NCBI GenBank assembly: GCA_030149405.1
Contig: JASBRM010000027.1
Location: 1-11,966, forward strand
Length of the DNA: 11,966 bases
From: Neptuniibacter sp.
GTDB lineage: Bacteria; Pseudomonadota; Gammaproteobacteria; Pseudomonadales; Balneatricaceae
Direction of reading: 5' to 3'
Position numbers and translations under genes: made by a program. The notes under the pieces were generated by a model that did no database searches, was not told where the DNA came from, and saw only the letters and a list, made by a program, of their open reading frames with translations. The stretch's first letter is position 1. Each line of letters opens with the position of its first letter. Below, piece after piece: positions 1-7,597 of the stretch.

Positions 1-826
1 TTGTTTCACTTACAGCTTTCTCACTTAAATCACTTTCCTCAGGGAAAAACTGCCAAAGTGATACAGCTAAAATTCCTAACAAAATAAGCCCAATCCCTCC
101 CATATGAGCGGCAGGTAAAGGAAAGGCACGCGCGCCAGTAGATGAATTGGTCGAGACTTTGTCACCTGCGATAAGCTTATCAACTCGACCAGGCAAACCT
201 TCAGCTAATTGTATTAGCTGAGTAAGTTTTTTTTCCGATAATGATGCGGCAGCAGGATGACATAGAGAAACGTATTCTTTCGTTTCTTCCTCAGTCATCT
301 TAGTTAACTCAAGGTGGTGCACCCGGCCCTCAAGCAGTTTAACCGGCTTACTGCCCAGCAACTTGCCTGCGAAGTTGCTATTCATTAATAACAGAAGTTG
401 TGCTCCACCTGCAGAACTATCCGCTTGATGGAGATTTAATAGAAGTTCTAAGGCATTCGCTGATAAATTTTCGGCATCATCAACGATAATCAGGCATTTC
501 TGCCCTGACTCACGAAAGGCTTTTAACTGTAGATAGAACGCTTTAAGTCTGCTGGAAAAATCAGACTCTACTTCATCATGTAAAGGGAGCTGAGAAAGAA
601 GCTGGTCTAACAACTGCTCTTGTTCGAGACCTGTTTCTGAACTGACAACACAACAAAACAGGGTGTTATCGTTAAGGTCTGGCTTCAGCTGATCTACTAA
701 GGCACTTTTACCAGCACCACGATCACCAGAAACCAGTAGGAGAAAATCTGAAAACCTAACCATATGCTTAAGCTTATCCAGCACCTGCAAACGACTAGGG
801 GGTTCGAAAAAAATATTATTTTTCAT
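1..826 (-). CDS. damX: DamX-type cell division protein, AAA ATPase and membrane segment (C-terminus off window)
   Basis: I translated this frame by hand: it is open from an ATG at 826 to the window edge, giving 275 residues with no stop. A P-loop GDRGAGKS lies at residues 34-41 and a Walker B-like strand LIIVDDAEN at about 112-120, an AAA-type ATPase of the ExeA/DamX kind. A single hydrophobic segment at about 242-261 follows, so the ATPase faces the cytoplasm and the remainder should be periplasmic. In the known family this ends in a SPOR domain that binds denuded septal peptidoglycan; that part lies beyond the window, so its presence is inferred. The gene starts 42 bases after aroB, the usual aroK-aroB-damX order of gammaproteobacteria, and a GAGAA stretch about 10 bases upstream could serve as a weak ribosome binding site. 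The name rests on the ATPase-plus-membrane layout and position. The main alternative is an unrelated membrane-bound ExeA-like ATPase. Confidence 0.85.
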   Translation of the reverse strand, partial: MKNNIFFEPPSRLQVLDKLKHMVRFSDFLLLVSGDRGAGKSALVDQLKPDLNDNTLFCCVVSSETGLEQEQLLDQLLSQLPLHDEVESDFSSRLKAFYLQLKAFRESGQKCLIIVDDAENLSANALELLLNLHQADSSAGGAQLLLLMNSNFAGKLLGSKPVKLLEGRVHHLELTKMTEEETKEYVSLCHPAAASLSEKKLTQLIQLAEGLPGRVDKLIAGDKVSTNSSTGARAFPLPAAHMGGIGLILLGILAVSLWQFFPEESDLSEKAVSET

Positions 827-868
827 TTACCAGTTTTCTCACACTGAATTTCTGACTTTTCTAAGGAG

Positions 869-1963
869 TTAACAGCAATCCCCTAAATTAGATCCAGCTT
901 CTAATGTTTCGTTTAACTTTTCAACTGAAAAGTCAGACGAAACCACTGCTTCACCAATACTTTTTAGAAGAATTAATCTTAACTGCCCATCCAGAACTTT
1001 TTTATCCACAGCCATCAGCTGTTTAAACTGATCAGGTGTCATCTCATTGGGGGGATAGATAGGCAGATTCGCTGCCTCTAAAATTGCTTTAACTCTGGTC
1101 ACATCTTTAGAAGAAATCCAACCTAGTCGACATGATAGATCGGCCGCCATCATGGTTCCAGCACCTACGGCCTCGCCATGCAGCCACTCTCCATAGCCCT
1201 GATTGGCTTCAATAGCATGACCAAATGTATGCCCCAGATTAAGGAGAGCTCTGATGCCTGACTCTTTTTCATCCTGAGCAACCACTTCAGCCTTAATCTG
1301 ACATGATCTGAAAATAGCTTGTGCCAAAAGATCCGAATCAAGCCCCATCAAACCATCGATGTGATCTTCGAGATAACAGAGAAAAGCCTCGTCGTAGATC
1401 AGTCCATATTTGATAACTTCAGCCATACCCGCAGAAAGCTCTTTCTCTGGCAGAGTATTCAATACAGTAGTATCAATCAGAACACATTGCGGCTGATGAA
1501 AAGCCCCGATCATGTTCTTACCTAGAGGATGATTTACACCGGTCTTGCCCCCGACAGATGAATCAACCTGGGACAATAAAGTTGTTGGGACCTGGATGAA
1601 GTTGACACCTCGTTGATAGGCAGCGGCTGCAAACCCTGTCATATCACCTACCACACCACCGCCTAGAGCAATAAGTGTTGTTGTACGGTTGTGCCGATTC
1701 TGAAGTAGTTGGTCAAATATCAGATTAAGATGATCGAGGTCTTTAAACTGTTCACCATCAGGCAAGACAACTTCGTCAACTCTAATTGAGCCAGGAATAC
1801 TGTCCTTTAAGGCTTTCAAGTAAAGCGGCGCAACAGTTTCATTAGTGACTATCAGAGCCTGGTTACCCGTAATGTATTGGGTCAACAGTCCCTTACTTAC
1901 AATATTTTGACCAATAAAGATCGGATAACTGCGATCACCCAGTTCAACATGTAACGTTTGCAT
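869..1963 (-). CDS. aroB: 3-dehydroquinate synthase
   Basis: Catalyses step two of the shikimate pathway in the cytoplasm: it converts 3-deoxy-D-arabino-heptulosonate 7-phosphate to 3-dehydroquinate using NAD and a divalent metal. At 364 residues it has normal family length. Visible signatures are the NAD-binding glycine turn GGGVVGD at 101-107, the stretch [17 protein letters not shown] at 126-142, and the metal-ligand set Glu182 (AEVIKYG), His245 (GHTFGHA) and His262 (LHGEAV). These line up with Glu184, His247 and His264 of the E. coli enzyme. The ATG at 1963 lies only 3 bases after the aroK stop and has no clear Shine-Dalgarno of its own, so translation is probably coupled to aroK. No key residue is missing and the reading frame is intact. 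Identification is secure. Confidence 0.98.
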   Translation of the reverse strand: MQTLHVELGDRSYPIFIGQNIVSKGLLTQYITGNQALIVTNETVAPLYLKALKDSIPGSIRVDEVVLPDGEQFKDLDHLNLIFDQLLQNRHNRTTTLIALGGGVVGDMTGFAAAAYQRGVNFIQVPTTLLSQVDSSVGGKTGVNHPLGKNMIGAFHQPQCVLIDTTVLNTLPEKELSAGMAEVIKYGLIYDEAFLCYLEDHIDGLMGLDSDLLAQAIFRSCQIKAEVVAQDEKESGIRALLNLGHTFGHAIEANQGYGEWLHGEAVGAGTMMAADLSCRLGWISSKDVTRVKAILEAANLPIYPPNEMTPDQFKQLMAVDKKVLDGQLRLILLKSIGEAVVSSDFSVEKLNETLEAGSNLGDCC

Positions 1964-1966
1964 AGT

Positions 1967-2497
1967 TTAGCTTTGATCAGATTCTAGAATAGATAACGAT
2001 TTTATCTGTTTTATGATCTCGGTGACTACTGTCTTCGGGTGGCGGCCATCCGTTTTCACAATGATATCGGCAGTTTCAAGATACAAAGGATGTCTTACAG
2101 ACATTAACTCACCCAGAACTTTCTCTGGATCTTCAGTCTGAAGAAGTGGTCGGTTTTTATCACGGGAGGTACGATCTAACTGCTGTGCCACTGAAGTGTT
2201 GAGATACACCACTATTCCGTTTTGCTTTAGCGCAGCACGATTTGCATCCCGTATCACTGCACCTCCACCGGTGGACAAAACTATTTCAGCCTGTGAAGAA
2301 AGATCTTCTATAACGGTTTCTTCGCGATCCCTGAAGCCAGATTCACCTTCGACATCAAATATCCAGGGTATATCTGCGCCAGCTCTAGTTTCAATTTCCT
2401 TATCAGAATCAACGAATTCCAGGTTTAACTCTTGAGATAACAAACGGCCTATGGTGCTTTTACCTGCACCCATAGGCCCTATTAAAAATATATTCAA
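1967..2497 (-). CDS. aroK: Shikimate kinase I (TTG start)
   Basis: Phosphorylates shikimate at the 3-hydroxyl with ATP in the cytoplasm, the fifth step of the shikimate pathway. The 176-residue protein is standard length. It has the P-loop GPMGAGKST at 7-15, shikimate-binding Asp32 and Arg56 (GFRDRE), the GGG turn at 77-79, the lid arginine Arg116 (NRPLL) and Arg135 (RHPLY). The start codon is TTG at 2497: the frame is closed upstream by the pilQ stop at 2507-2509, and the codons between (GGC, GTT, CGT) cannot initiate. The next ATG encodes Met9 inside the P-loop. A TAAGG ribosome binding site overlaps the pilQ stop, 7 bases before the TTG, so translation is likely coupled to pilQ. The gene sits between pilQ (9-base gap) and aroB (3-base gap). 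Confidence 0.97.
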   Translation of the reverse strand: MNIFLIGPMGAGKSTIGRLLSQELNLEFVDSDKEIETRAGADIPWIFDVEGESGFRDREETVIEDLSSQAEIVLSTGGGAVIRDANRAALKQNGIVVYLNTSVAQQLDRTSRDKNRPLLQTEDPEKVLGELMSVRHPLYLETADIIVKTDGRHPKTVVTEIIKQIKSLSILESDQS

Positions 2498-2504
2498 ACG
2501 AACG

Positions 2505-2509
2505 CCTTA
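2505..2509 (-). promoter_or_regulatory. Ribosome binding site of aroK, overlapping the pilQ stop codon
   Basis: The minus strand reads TAAGG here, 7 bases before the TTG start of aroK. The TAA is itself the pilQ stop codon, so a ribosome finishing pilQ sits directly on the aroK initiation signal. This supports the unusual TTG start and suggests translational coupling. Confidence 0.65.
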
Positions 2510-4618
2510 CCTACCAGATAGCGAATTTCTCACTAATTTAGGGGTAATAAAGATTAACAGCTCTGTTTTGTCGACATTGTTCTCTGTATTACGGAACAAT
2601 GCTCCCATGACCGGCAGGTCCCCTAACAACGGTACTTTGTTCACAACAGTATTCGATTCATTCTTGAAAACACCACCAAGAACAATAGTTTGTCCATCAG
2701 GAACAACAACCGCTGTTCTGAGCTCATTGTTATCGATGCTGATTTCACCATTAGGTAATACTTCACCAACAGAGTCTTGTTTTATTTCAAGATCCATCGC
2801 TATTCTGTCACCTGGGTTAATTCTTGGTGTAACGTCCAAACTAAGAACTACATCTTTGAACTCAATGCTTACTTCACGATCTTCAACCGTCTGATATGGG
2901 ATTTCAGTACCTGACTCAATTTTAGCCGGTATACCGTTTGTAGTTAATACTTTGGGTTGTGCAACAATCTCAGCTTTACCGTCAGTTTCTAATGCAGATA
3001 GCTCAAGTGCCAGCAAACTACTCGCACCAGGTTTAAATCCAATGGCAATTGTACCTGGAGAAGTGACAGTTGCCCCCAAATCCACCATTAAGTTGGATGT
3101 ATCACCCGCAACGGTGTTAGAGAAGTCAATATTCCCGACCTGATTATCAACAATCCAGCCCTTACCATTATCGACATCGTTATAGCCAAAGCCCCACTTA
3201 ATACCCAGATCCTCAGTAACTACAGATCTGGCAGTAACCAAACGCGCCTCGATAAGAACCTGTTCGACCTCAACATCAAATTTACGCAAAGTTCTTCTGA
3301 TATCTTCAATTGCAGTAGCAGTTTCACGAACCATCAAAACATTCGTTTCATCATCGGACATAATAAAGCCGCGATCAGAAACCAATTTGGCCTCTTGCAC
3401 TGTAGCTTTCATGTCGGATGCTTTGCGATATTCAATCTGAATAAATTCAGTTCTTAGAGGAGCCAATTGCTCAACATTTTGCGAGCTTTCCAACTCGACA
3501 CGCTCTCTTTCTGCTATTTCTGCAGCCGGCGCTATCATCAGAACATTACCTACTGTTCTTTGATCTAAACCGTTAGCCTTCAGGATAATATCAAGCGCTT
3601 GATCCCAAGGGACGTTCTTAAGCCTCAGAGTAATATTGCCACCCACTGTGTCACTAACGACTAGATTCAGCTCAGCTACTTCAGCAATAATCTGGAGCAC
3701 CGAACGCAACTCAACATTCTGGAAATTCAGGTCAATTTGCTCACCAGTAAATGGAAATAAATCTTTTTCTCTCTGTTGCTTTTCAGCCAAAGATACTGGT
3801 TTAAAATCAAGCACCAGCTTGTCATCAGTTTGATAAGCCAAATACTCATAAGGCTCAGCGCTTGGCTTAATGAGTATCGTGGAGTTATCCCCATTACCCA
3901 TAGCATCAATAAACATAACTGGAGTTGCAAAATCCTGCACATCAACACGCTGTTCCAAAGCTTTAGGTAAGACAGCCCCCGATAGGTTCACAACCACATT
4001 ATTGCCTTCTTCGAGAATATCCAAGCCTGCAGATGAATCAGATAAATTTACACTTACTCGACCTATTCCACCCTCTTCACGCTCAAAATCCATCCCTAGA
4101 ATGCGAGTCCTAGATTCTACAATCGCTCCTTCCATTTCAGGTTTATCTGTAACTATATTGTTAGCAACAGAAGACACAGAAGGAGAATCAGCAATCTGTT
4201 TCTCTACTATAACTAAGAGGGTATTACCTTCAGTGCGGGTTTCGTATTTAGCGGGTTCATATAAGCTAGTTACAATTCGCAAACGACCATCTGTCTGAGC
4301 AAAATTAACCAGATCAACCAGCCCTGTTTTAACATCTAAAGATCGGTTTTCAACATCATTTTCAACTCCCCATAGATCAAGGACCAACCGGGAAGGGCTA
4401 TCTATCATGTACGCTTGAGGGGATGGAGGTGCTGAATCGAAGTCAAACCTGAGTTCAATCTTACCGCCGGGAAGGGCAACAAAGTTCGCCTGCTTCATTA
4501 AGACATCAGCTGCCGCCCACGCCGACAACAATAATCCTGAAAAGACAAACAATACCGAACGTAAGAACTTACGCAGGCCAAACTCACTTTTATTAATCAT
4601 GGGGATTACGATTTTCAC
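2507..4618 (-). CDS. pilQ: Type IV pilus secretin PilQ
   Basis: Outer-membrane secretin forming the gated pore through which the type IV pilus leaves the cell. Counting from GTG at 4618 (703 residues), a basic N-terminus and hydrophobic signal peptide end near AWAAA at about 37. Two AMIN-type beta domains follow (about 41-141 and 171-276), expected to bind peptidoglycan. Then come the STN/N0 domain (about 296-366), an N1/NolW-type domain (about 388-446) and the secretin barrel to the C-terminus. The barrel carries the family signature VPLLGDLPVMGALFR at about 662-676. An upstream GTG at 4645 would add nine residues and overlap pilP by 14 bases. I prefer 4618 because AAGGGA lies 7 bases before it. 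ATG 4600 is a third option that keeps a good signal peptide but lacks a ribosome binding site. The pilP stop lies 13 bases upstream and aroK follows after 9. Confidence 0.96.
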   Translation of the reverse strand: MKIVIPMINKSEFGLRKFLRSVLFVFSGLLLSAWAAADVLMKQANFVALPGGKIELRFDFDSAPPSPQAYMIDSPSRLVLDLWGVENDVENRSLDVKTGLVDLVNFAQTDGRLRIVTSLYEPAKYETRTEGNTLLVIVEKQIADSPSVSSVANNIVTDKPEMEGAIVESRTRILGMDFEREEGGIGRVSVNLSDSSAGLDILEEGNNVVVNLSGAVLPKALEQRVDVQDFATPVMFIDAMGNGDNSTILIKPSAEPYEYLAYQTDDKLVLDFKPVSLAEKQQREKDLFPFTGEQIDLNFQNVELRSVLQIIAEVAELNLVVSDTVGGNITLRLKNVPWDQALDIILKANGLDQRTVGNVLMIAPAAEIAERERVELESSQNVEQLAPLRTEFIQIEYRKASDMKATVQEAKLVSDRGFIMSDDETNVLMVRETATAIEDIRRTLRKFDVEVEQVLIEARLVTARSVVTEDLGIKWGFGYNDVDNGKGWIVDNQVGNIDFSNTVAGDTSNLMVDLGATVTSPGTIAIGFKPGASSLLALELSALETDGKAEIVAQPKVLTTNGIPAKIESGTEIPYQTVEDREVSIEFKDVVLSLDVTPRINPGDRIAMDLEIKQDSVGEVLPNGEISIDNNELRTAVVVPDGQTIVLGGVFKNESNTVVNKVPLLGDLPVMGALFRNTENNVDKTELLIFITPKLVRNSLSGR

Positions 4619-4625
4619 AATATTA

Positions 4626-4631
4626 TCCCTT
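4626..4631 (-). promoter_or_regulatory. Ribosome binding site deciding the pilQ start
   Basis: The minus strand reads AAGGGA, 7 bases before GTG at 4618 and just after the pilP stop. It favours that GTG over the in-frame GTG at 4645, which is nine codons further upstream, inside pilP. Confidence 0.55.
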
Positions 4632-5189
4632 TTATTCCTGCCCACTTAACACAAGGTTTCGTGATCGCTTCATCCAACCACCACGGCCATTTGTTACTAT
4701 TTCAGATAGAACAACTTTTTGCTCATCAACTTGAATCACCAGTCCAAAATCCAATCCCATAAATGCACCAGTTCCAACACGATGCACTTCGGAGTTGTTA
4801 TCTTGAATGAGCGCCCAGAAGGTATCATCTTCAACCCGATAAATAGTACCTACCATTTTTAGCTGCTCTAAAGGGAAGCTCTCTAAATATTCCTTCTGAC
4901 GATCCTGATCTGGTTGCAGGCCTCCGCTTGGAGGTGCTGGCTCTTCAGCGTTTTCTTCCGGCTCAGAGTAAGGAACCAATGCCAAAAAAGGCTCCCTCAT
5001 ACTAGCCCCTTCGTAAACAAAACTGTGGTAAGGCTTAAATTCCGGCAGAGGCTCTATCTTCCCTGATGGTTTTGCTTTGGTTTTATTTACGAATTGAACC
5101 AGATCCTGCTTGTCTTCTACCCAATCAACACAACCTGTAAGCAACAAAGTTGCTACAAGTAAAAAACATCCTTTACTGTAATCCAACAT
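4632..5189 (-). CDS. pilP: Type IV pilus lipoprotein PilP
   Basis: Inner-membrane lipoprotein that links the PilN/PilO pair to the periplasmic domains of PilQ in the alignment subcomplex. The 185-residue protein begins with a lipoprotein signal peptide ending in the lipobox LTGC, so Cys20 would be lipidated. Val21 and Asp22 follow it. A long flexible stretch comes next, containing the conserved REPF at 65-68 and an acidic, proline-rich linker at about 76-97. The folded C-terminal beta-sandwich domain (about 103-185, starting near FPLEQLKMVGT) is the part that binds PilQ in characterised homologues. The start is ATG at 5189, 7 bases after the pilO stop, so it belongs to the pilMNOPQ operon. 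Its length and layout match the family. Confidence 0.95.
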   Translation of the reverse strand: MLDYSKGCFLLVATLLLTGCVDWVEDKQDLVQFVNKTKAKPSGKIEPLPEFKPYHSFVYEGASMREPFLALVPYSEPEENAEEPAPPSGGLQPDQDRQKEYLESFPLEQLKMVGTIYRVEDDTFWALIQDNNSEVHRVGTGAFMGLDFGLVIQVDEQKVVLSEIVTNGRGGWMKRSRNLVLSGQE

Positions 5190-5196
5190 AGCCTGC

Positions 5197-5793
5197 TCAC
5201 TTAGGTTCGTTATATCTGTATGTTTTAGCTCTGATATTCATGGATACCCCATTCCCTGAAGGAGAAATCGAATAATCATGAAGAGTCACGATTCGATCAA
5301 GAGCTGCTATCCCGCTTACGAAGGTCCCCATCTGATGATATGACCCCCCCACTTTTATATCTATTGGCAATTCAATATAAAATTCCTGTTTTACCTCGGG
5401 TGCGAGAGCGATGAGGCCTATACTCAGACCACTTTCTCGGCCTAAATTTGTTATATCATCTAATAATCCAGGGACTTCTTTTTCAGTTGGTAACTGCTTA
5501 GTAAGTTCAGCAAACCTTTCTTCCACATCAGCCATTTGCTTTCTCAAAGCATCTAACCTTGATACTTGAAAGGCCTTATCTTGATAAACCTTTTTCAGAT
5601 TCGCTTCCTTTACCACTTCCCTGTTAAGCAGCTCACGCTTTTCTAATATATAAAATTTCCACCCCAGGCCTAACATCAATACAACTATAAGGATATAGCA
5701 TACAACCTTGACACCTATTGGCCAGTTGCCAGAACTAGACAGATCAAGGTCGTTGATATCAAAACCTGCAAAAGCTTTTTTCAATCCATCCAT
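5197..5793 (-). CDS. pilO: Type IV pilus assembly protein PilO
   Basis: Bitopic inner-membrane protein that pairs with PilN and contacts PilP in the pilus alignment subcomplex. From ATG 5793 it has 198 residues: a short cytoplasmic tail, one membrane helix (about 27-49), a periplasmic coiled coil (about 51-101), the conserved turn LPTEKEVPGLLDDI (101-114) and a ferredoxin-like C-terminal domain. A TTG at 5808 would add five residues and overlap pilN by 14 bases. I reject it because a strong GAAGG lies 8 bases before the ATG and overlaps that TTG. The pilN stop and pilO start read TAA-C-ATG, one base apart, so the two partners are probably made in equal amounts by coupled translation. Confidence 0.95.
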   Translation of the reverse strand: MDGLKKAFAGFDINDLDLSSSGNWPIGVKVVCYILIVVLMLGLGWKFYILEKRELLNREVVKEANLKKVYQDKAFQVSRLDALRKQMADVEERFAELTKQLPTEKEVPGLLDDITNLGRESGLSIGLIALAPEVKQEFYIELPIDIKVGGSYHQMGTFVSGIAALDRIVTLHDYSISPSGNGVSMNIRAKTYRYNEPK

Positions 5794-5794
5794 G

Positions 5795-6352
5795 TTATTT
5801 ACCTTCAATCTCTTCAGCTTTAGGTTTCACAACACCAACCGACAAGTTAAATTTCCTGGCATTAACACTCGAAGAATCAACCTTGCTGAGCTGTGGCTCC
5901 CCAAACCATTTAGACTGATCAATATTTCTCATCAAAGTAGAAACATCCAAATTATCCTCAGCCGTACCAGAGATCAAAACCTGATCACGTTTTCGCGAAA
6001 GGGAATTATAAAAAGCTCCGTCAGGAAGCACTCGCACTAACTCATCAAAGTTTCTTACGATCAATGGACGACTTCCCTGCAATTCTTGAATCGCGCTCAA
6101 ACGCTCCAGCAACCTTTCTCGTTTAAGCTTTAGATCTTTAATCTCAGCAATTTGTTTATCCAGCTTTTGAGTTTCACTTTTCAGATAATTATTTCTATCG
6201 ATCTGGCGGTTTTTCATTGAATCGAAGTAATAACCTACGAGAAATACTATTAGAACCGCAACTATTACTGCCCCAATAGCATTTATGGCAAATTCTTTCT
6301 GGCGTTGCTGCGCACGCTCTTCACGCCAGGGCCTTAAGTTAATTGTCGCCAT
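5795..6352 (-). CDS. pilN: Type IV pilus assembly protein PilN
   Basis: Bitopic inner-membrane partner of PilO. Its short cytoplasmic N-terminus carries the conserved INLRPWREE motif (residues 4-12), which in characterised homologues docks into a groove of PilM and links the cytoplasmic ring to the periplasmic complex. One membrane helix spans about 22-44. A charged heptad-rich coiled coil covers about 48-92, and a ferredoxin-like domain follows (about 97-176) with the stretch LVRVLPDGAFYNSL. The 185-residue length is usual. ATG 6352 starts 6 bases after the pilM stop. The GAGGGA that forms the last pilM codons lies 9 bases upstream and serves as ribosome binding site, so translation probably follows directly from pilM. 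Confidence 0.96.
   Translation of the reverse strand: MATINLRPWREERAQQRQKEFAINAIGAVIVAVLIVFLVGYYFDSMKNRQIDRNNYLKSETQKLDKQIAEIKDLKLKRERLLERLSAIQELQGSRPLIVRNFDELVRVLPDGAFYNSLSRKRDQVLISGTAEDNLDVSTLMRNIDQSKWFGEPQLSKVDSSSVNARKFNLSVGVVKPKAEEIEGK
5802..5806 (-). promoter_or_regulatory. Ribosome binding site of pilO inside the end of pilN
   Basis: The minus strand reads GAAGG, followed by 8 bases and then ATG at 5793. It lies within the last codons of pilN and identifies the ATG, not the upstream TTG at 5808, as the pilO start. Confidence 0.65.
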
Positions 6353-6358
6353 AAGTAA

Positions 6359-7420
6359 TTATCCCTCTAATCCGCGCAAAGCTAAACCAGCAGCTTTTAC
6401 CAAAGATTGAGCATCTCGTTTTAAGCGCTCGGAATTAACTCTTGAATTGACACTCATTGATGCAAATGGGTTGGCAATTTGCGTCTGCAGCCCCAATTCT
6501 TCCTCTAACTGTGCTGCAAGCCCCTCAATACATGAGGTCCCCCCCGAAAGATAGAGAGCAGAGAGTTCACCATGGGCTCCAGATGAATAGAAAAACTGCA
6601 GAGCCCTAGAAACTTGTTGAGCAACAGTATTACGAAAAGGTAGCACTGCAGAATCGTGAATTTCGGGAGACAATTCACCCAACCGAAGAGATTGCTCAAC
6701 TTCTTCAACATTCATACCATACTGCTGGCTAATCAAGTTAGTTAGATCGTTTCCACCAAAAGCCTGCTCCCGGGTATAAATATTTTCAGTCCCCTTAAAT
6801 ACATTTAAGGTTAAAGTAGAAGCCCCTATATCAACAATTCCGGTCAAAACATTACTATCTTCAACATCAGATAAAATAATATTTATTGCTCTCTCGATTG
6901 CAAAAGTATCAACATCCACAATTTCAGAACTTAGCCCAGCCGCAGAAACAGCATCTTCACGCTGTTCAACATCTGTTTTTCTGCAAGCAACCAGTAAAAT
7001 TTCATTCAATTTGGCATTGCTTTTAGCTGCACCTTTAACCTCAAAGTCCAGCGCAACTTCATCCAGAGGGTATGGAATAAATTGGTCAGCCTCGACCTTG
7101 ATCTGGTCTTCAAGCTCCAGTTCGGTAAAGGCATTACTCATTTCGATGATTTTAGTTATAACAGCTGAAGCAGGAACGGCCGTTACTGCAGAAGAGAGTT
7201 TTCCACCAGCGACTTTCACCGCTTTCTCTATTGCCTCTCCCACTTCGACAACATCCTGAATATTGCCATCAACAACTGCGTTTGGTGAAAAAGTCACGAT
7301 GGCATAGGCCTCAAGAGCGAAACCTTTGCCACTATTAGCCAAGGCAACCAGCTTGACTGATGATGAGCCAATATCGACCTCTACTAAACTACCTGATCTG
7401 TTCCCCAAAAAGCCAAACAC
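6359..7420 (-). CDS. pilM: Type IV pilus assembly protein PilM, actin-like (GTG start)
   Basis: Cytoplasmic FtsA/actin-fold protein that binds ATP and the PilN tail and forms the inner ring of the pilus machine. The 353-residue protein shows the family nucleotide motifs in order: phosphate 1 at EVDIGSSSVKL (14-24), phosphate 2 at GIVDIGASTLTLNVF (194-208) and the adenosine motif LYLSGGTSCIEGL (289-301). The start is GTG at 7420, with AGGGAA 7 bases before it. The next in-frame candidates would remove the conserved N-terminal FGFLG segment. It is the first gene of the operon, read away from the PBP1a gene across a 177-base divergent gap. I see no strong promoter for it in that gap; weak -10-like TATAAG and TATACA lie at 7461-7466 and 7451-7456. 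Confidence 0.96.
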   Translation of the reverse strand: MFGFLGNRSGSLVEVDIGSSSVKLVALANSGKGFALEAYAIVTFSPNAVVDGNIQDVVEVGEAIEKAVKVAGGKLSSAVTAVPASAVITKIIEMSNAFTELELEDQIKVEADQFIPYPLDEVALDFEVKGAAKSNAKLNEILLVACRKTDVEQREDAVSAAGLSSEIVDVDTFAIERAINIILSDVEDSNVLTGIVDIGASTLTLNVFKGTENIYTREQAFGGNDLTNLISQQYGMNVEEVEQSLRLGELSPEIHDSAVLPFRNTVAQQVSRALQFFYSSGAHGELSALYLSGGTSCIEGLAAQLEEELGLQTQIANPFASMSVNSRVNSERLKRDAQSLVKAAGLALRGLEG

Positions 7421-7427
7421 AACACGA

Positions 7428-7433
7428 TTCCCT
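7428..7433 (-). promoter_or_regulatory. Ribosome binding site of pilM
   Basis: The minus strand reads AGGGAA with 7 bases to the GTG at 7420. It is well placed and supports the non-ATG start of pilM. Confidence 0.6.
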
Positions 7434-7451
7434 AGTTAACACTGCGTTAAT

Positions 7452-7467
7452 GTATACAAGCTTATAC
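7452..7467. repeat. Imperfect palindrome upstream of pilM
   Basis: The 16 bases GTATACAAGCTTATAC have 5-base inverted arms (GTATA/TATAC) around a 6-base centre. They cover the only -10-like elements I can see for the pilM operon, so this could be an operator. No regulator is identified, and so short an AT-rich palindrome can arise by chance. Confidence 0.3.
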
Positions 7468-7508
7468 TTTGTTTCTTATCGCACCTGAGCGCATTAGAAC
7501 TTATTTAT

Positions 7509-7518
7509 ATTAATTAAT
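7509..7518. repeat. AT-rich palindrome in the pilM-PBP1a gap
   Basis: ATTAATTAAT is a perfect 10-base palindrome in the middle of the divergent gap, a little upstream of the predicted PBP1a -35. It may act as an UP-like or easily melted segment. A function is not shown by the sequence. Confidence 0.25.
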
Positions 7519-7519
7519 G

Positions 7520-7539
7520 GCCAGAGTCTATAGCCAGAG
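7520..7539 (+). repeat. Direct repeats GCCAGAG with 13-base period
   Basis: GCCAGAG occurs at 7520-7526 and again at 7533-7539, and a near copy GTCAGAG lies at 7587-7593 just before the PBP1a start. The second copy overlaps the predicted -35. They could be protein binding sites controlling PBP1a; this is inference from position. Confidence 0.35.
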
Positions 7540-7558
7540 ATCAACCTAACTATATAAT
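7531..7558 (+). promoter_or_regulatory. Predicted sigma-70 promoter of the PBP1a gene
   Basis: A perfect -10 TATAAT lies at 7553-7558, with TAGCCA (4 of 6 to TTGACA) at 7531-7536 and a 16-base spacer. Transcription would start near 7565 and leave a leader of about 33 bases. The -10 is convincing; the -35 is weak. Confidence 0.6.
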
Positions 7559-7597
7559 AGACACTCACTAATTTATCTTTCTTACTGTCAGAGTAGC

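Noticed and set aside
2264..2275. Perfect palindrome TCCACCGGTGGA
   Set aside because: It encodes the conserved STGG residues of shikimate kinase, so coding constraint explains it.
2451..2894. 147-codon plus-strand frame antisense to pilQ and aroK
   Set aside because: Shadow of two confidently identified genes; composition is Ser/Thr/Leu rich with no recognisable motif and no ribosome binding site of note.
3870..4298. 142-codon plus-strand frame antisense to pilQ
   Set aside because: Lies wholly inside the secretin coding region and resembles a reverse-complement translation; no domain seen.
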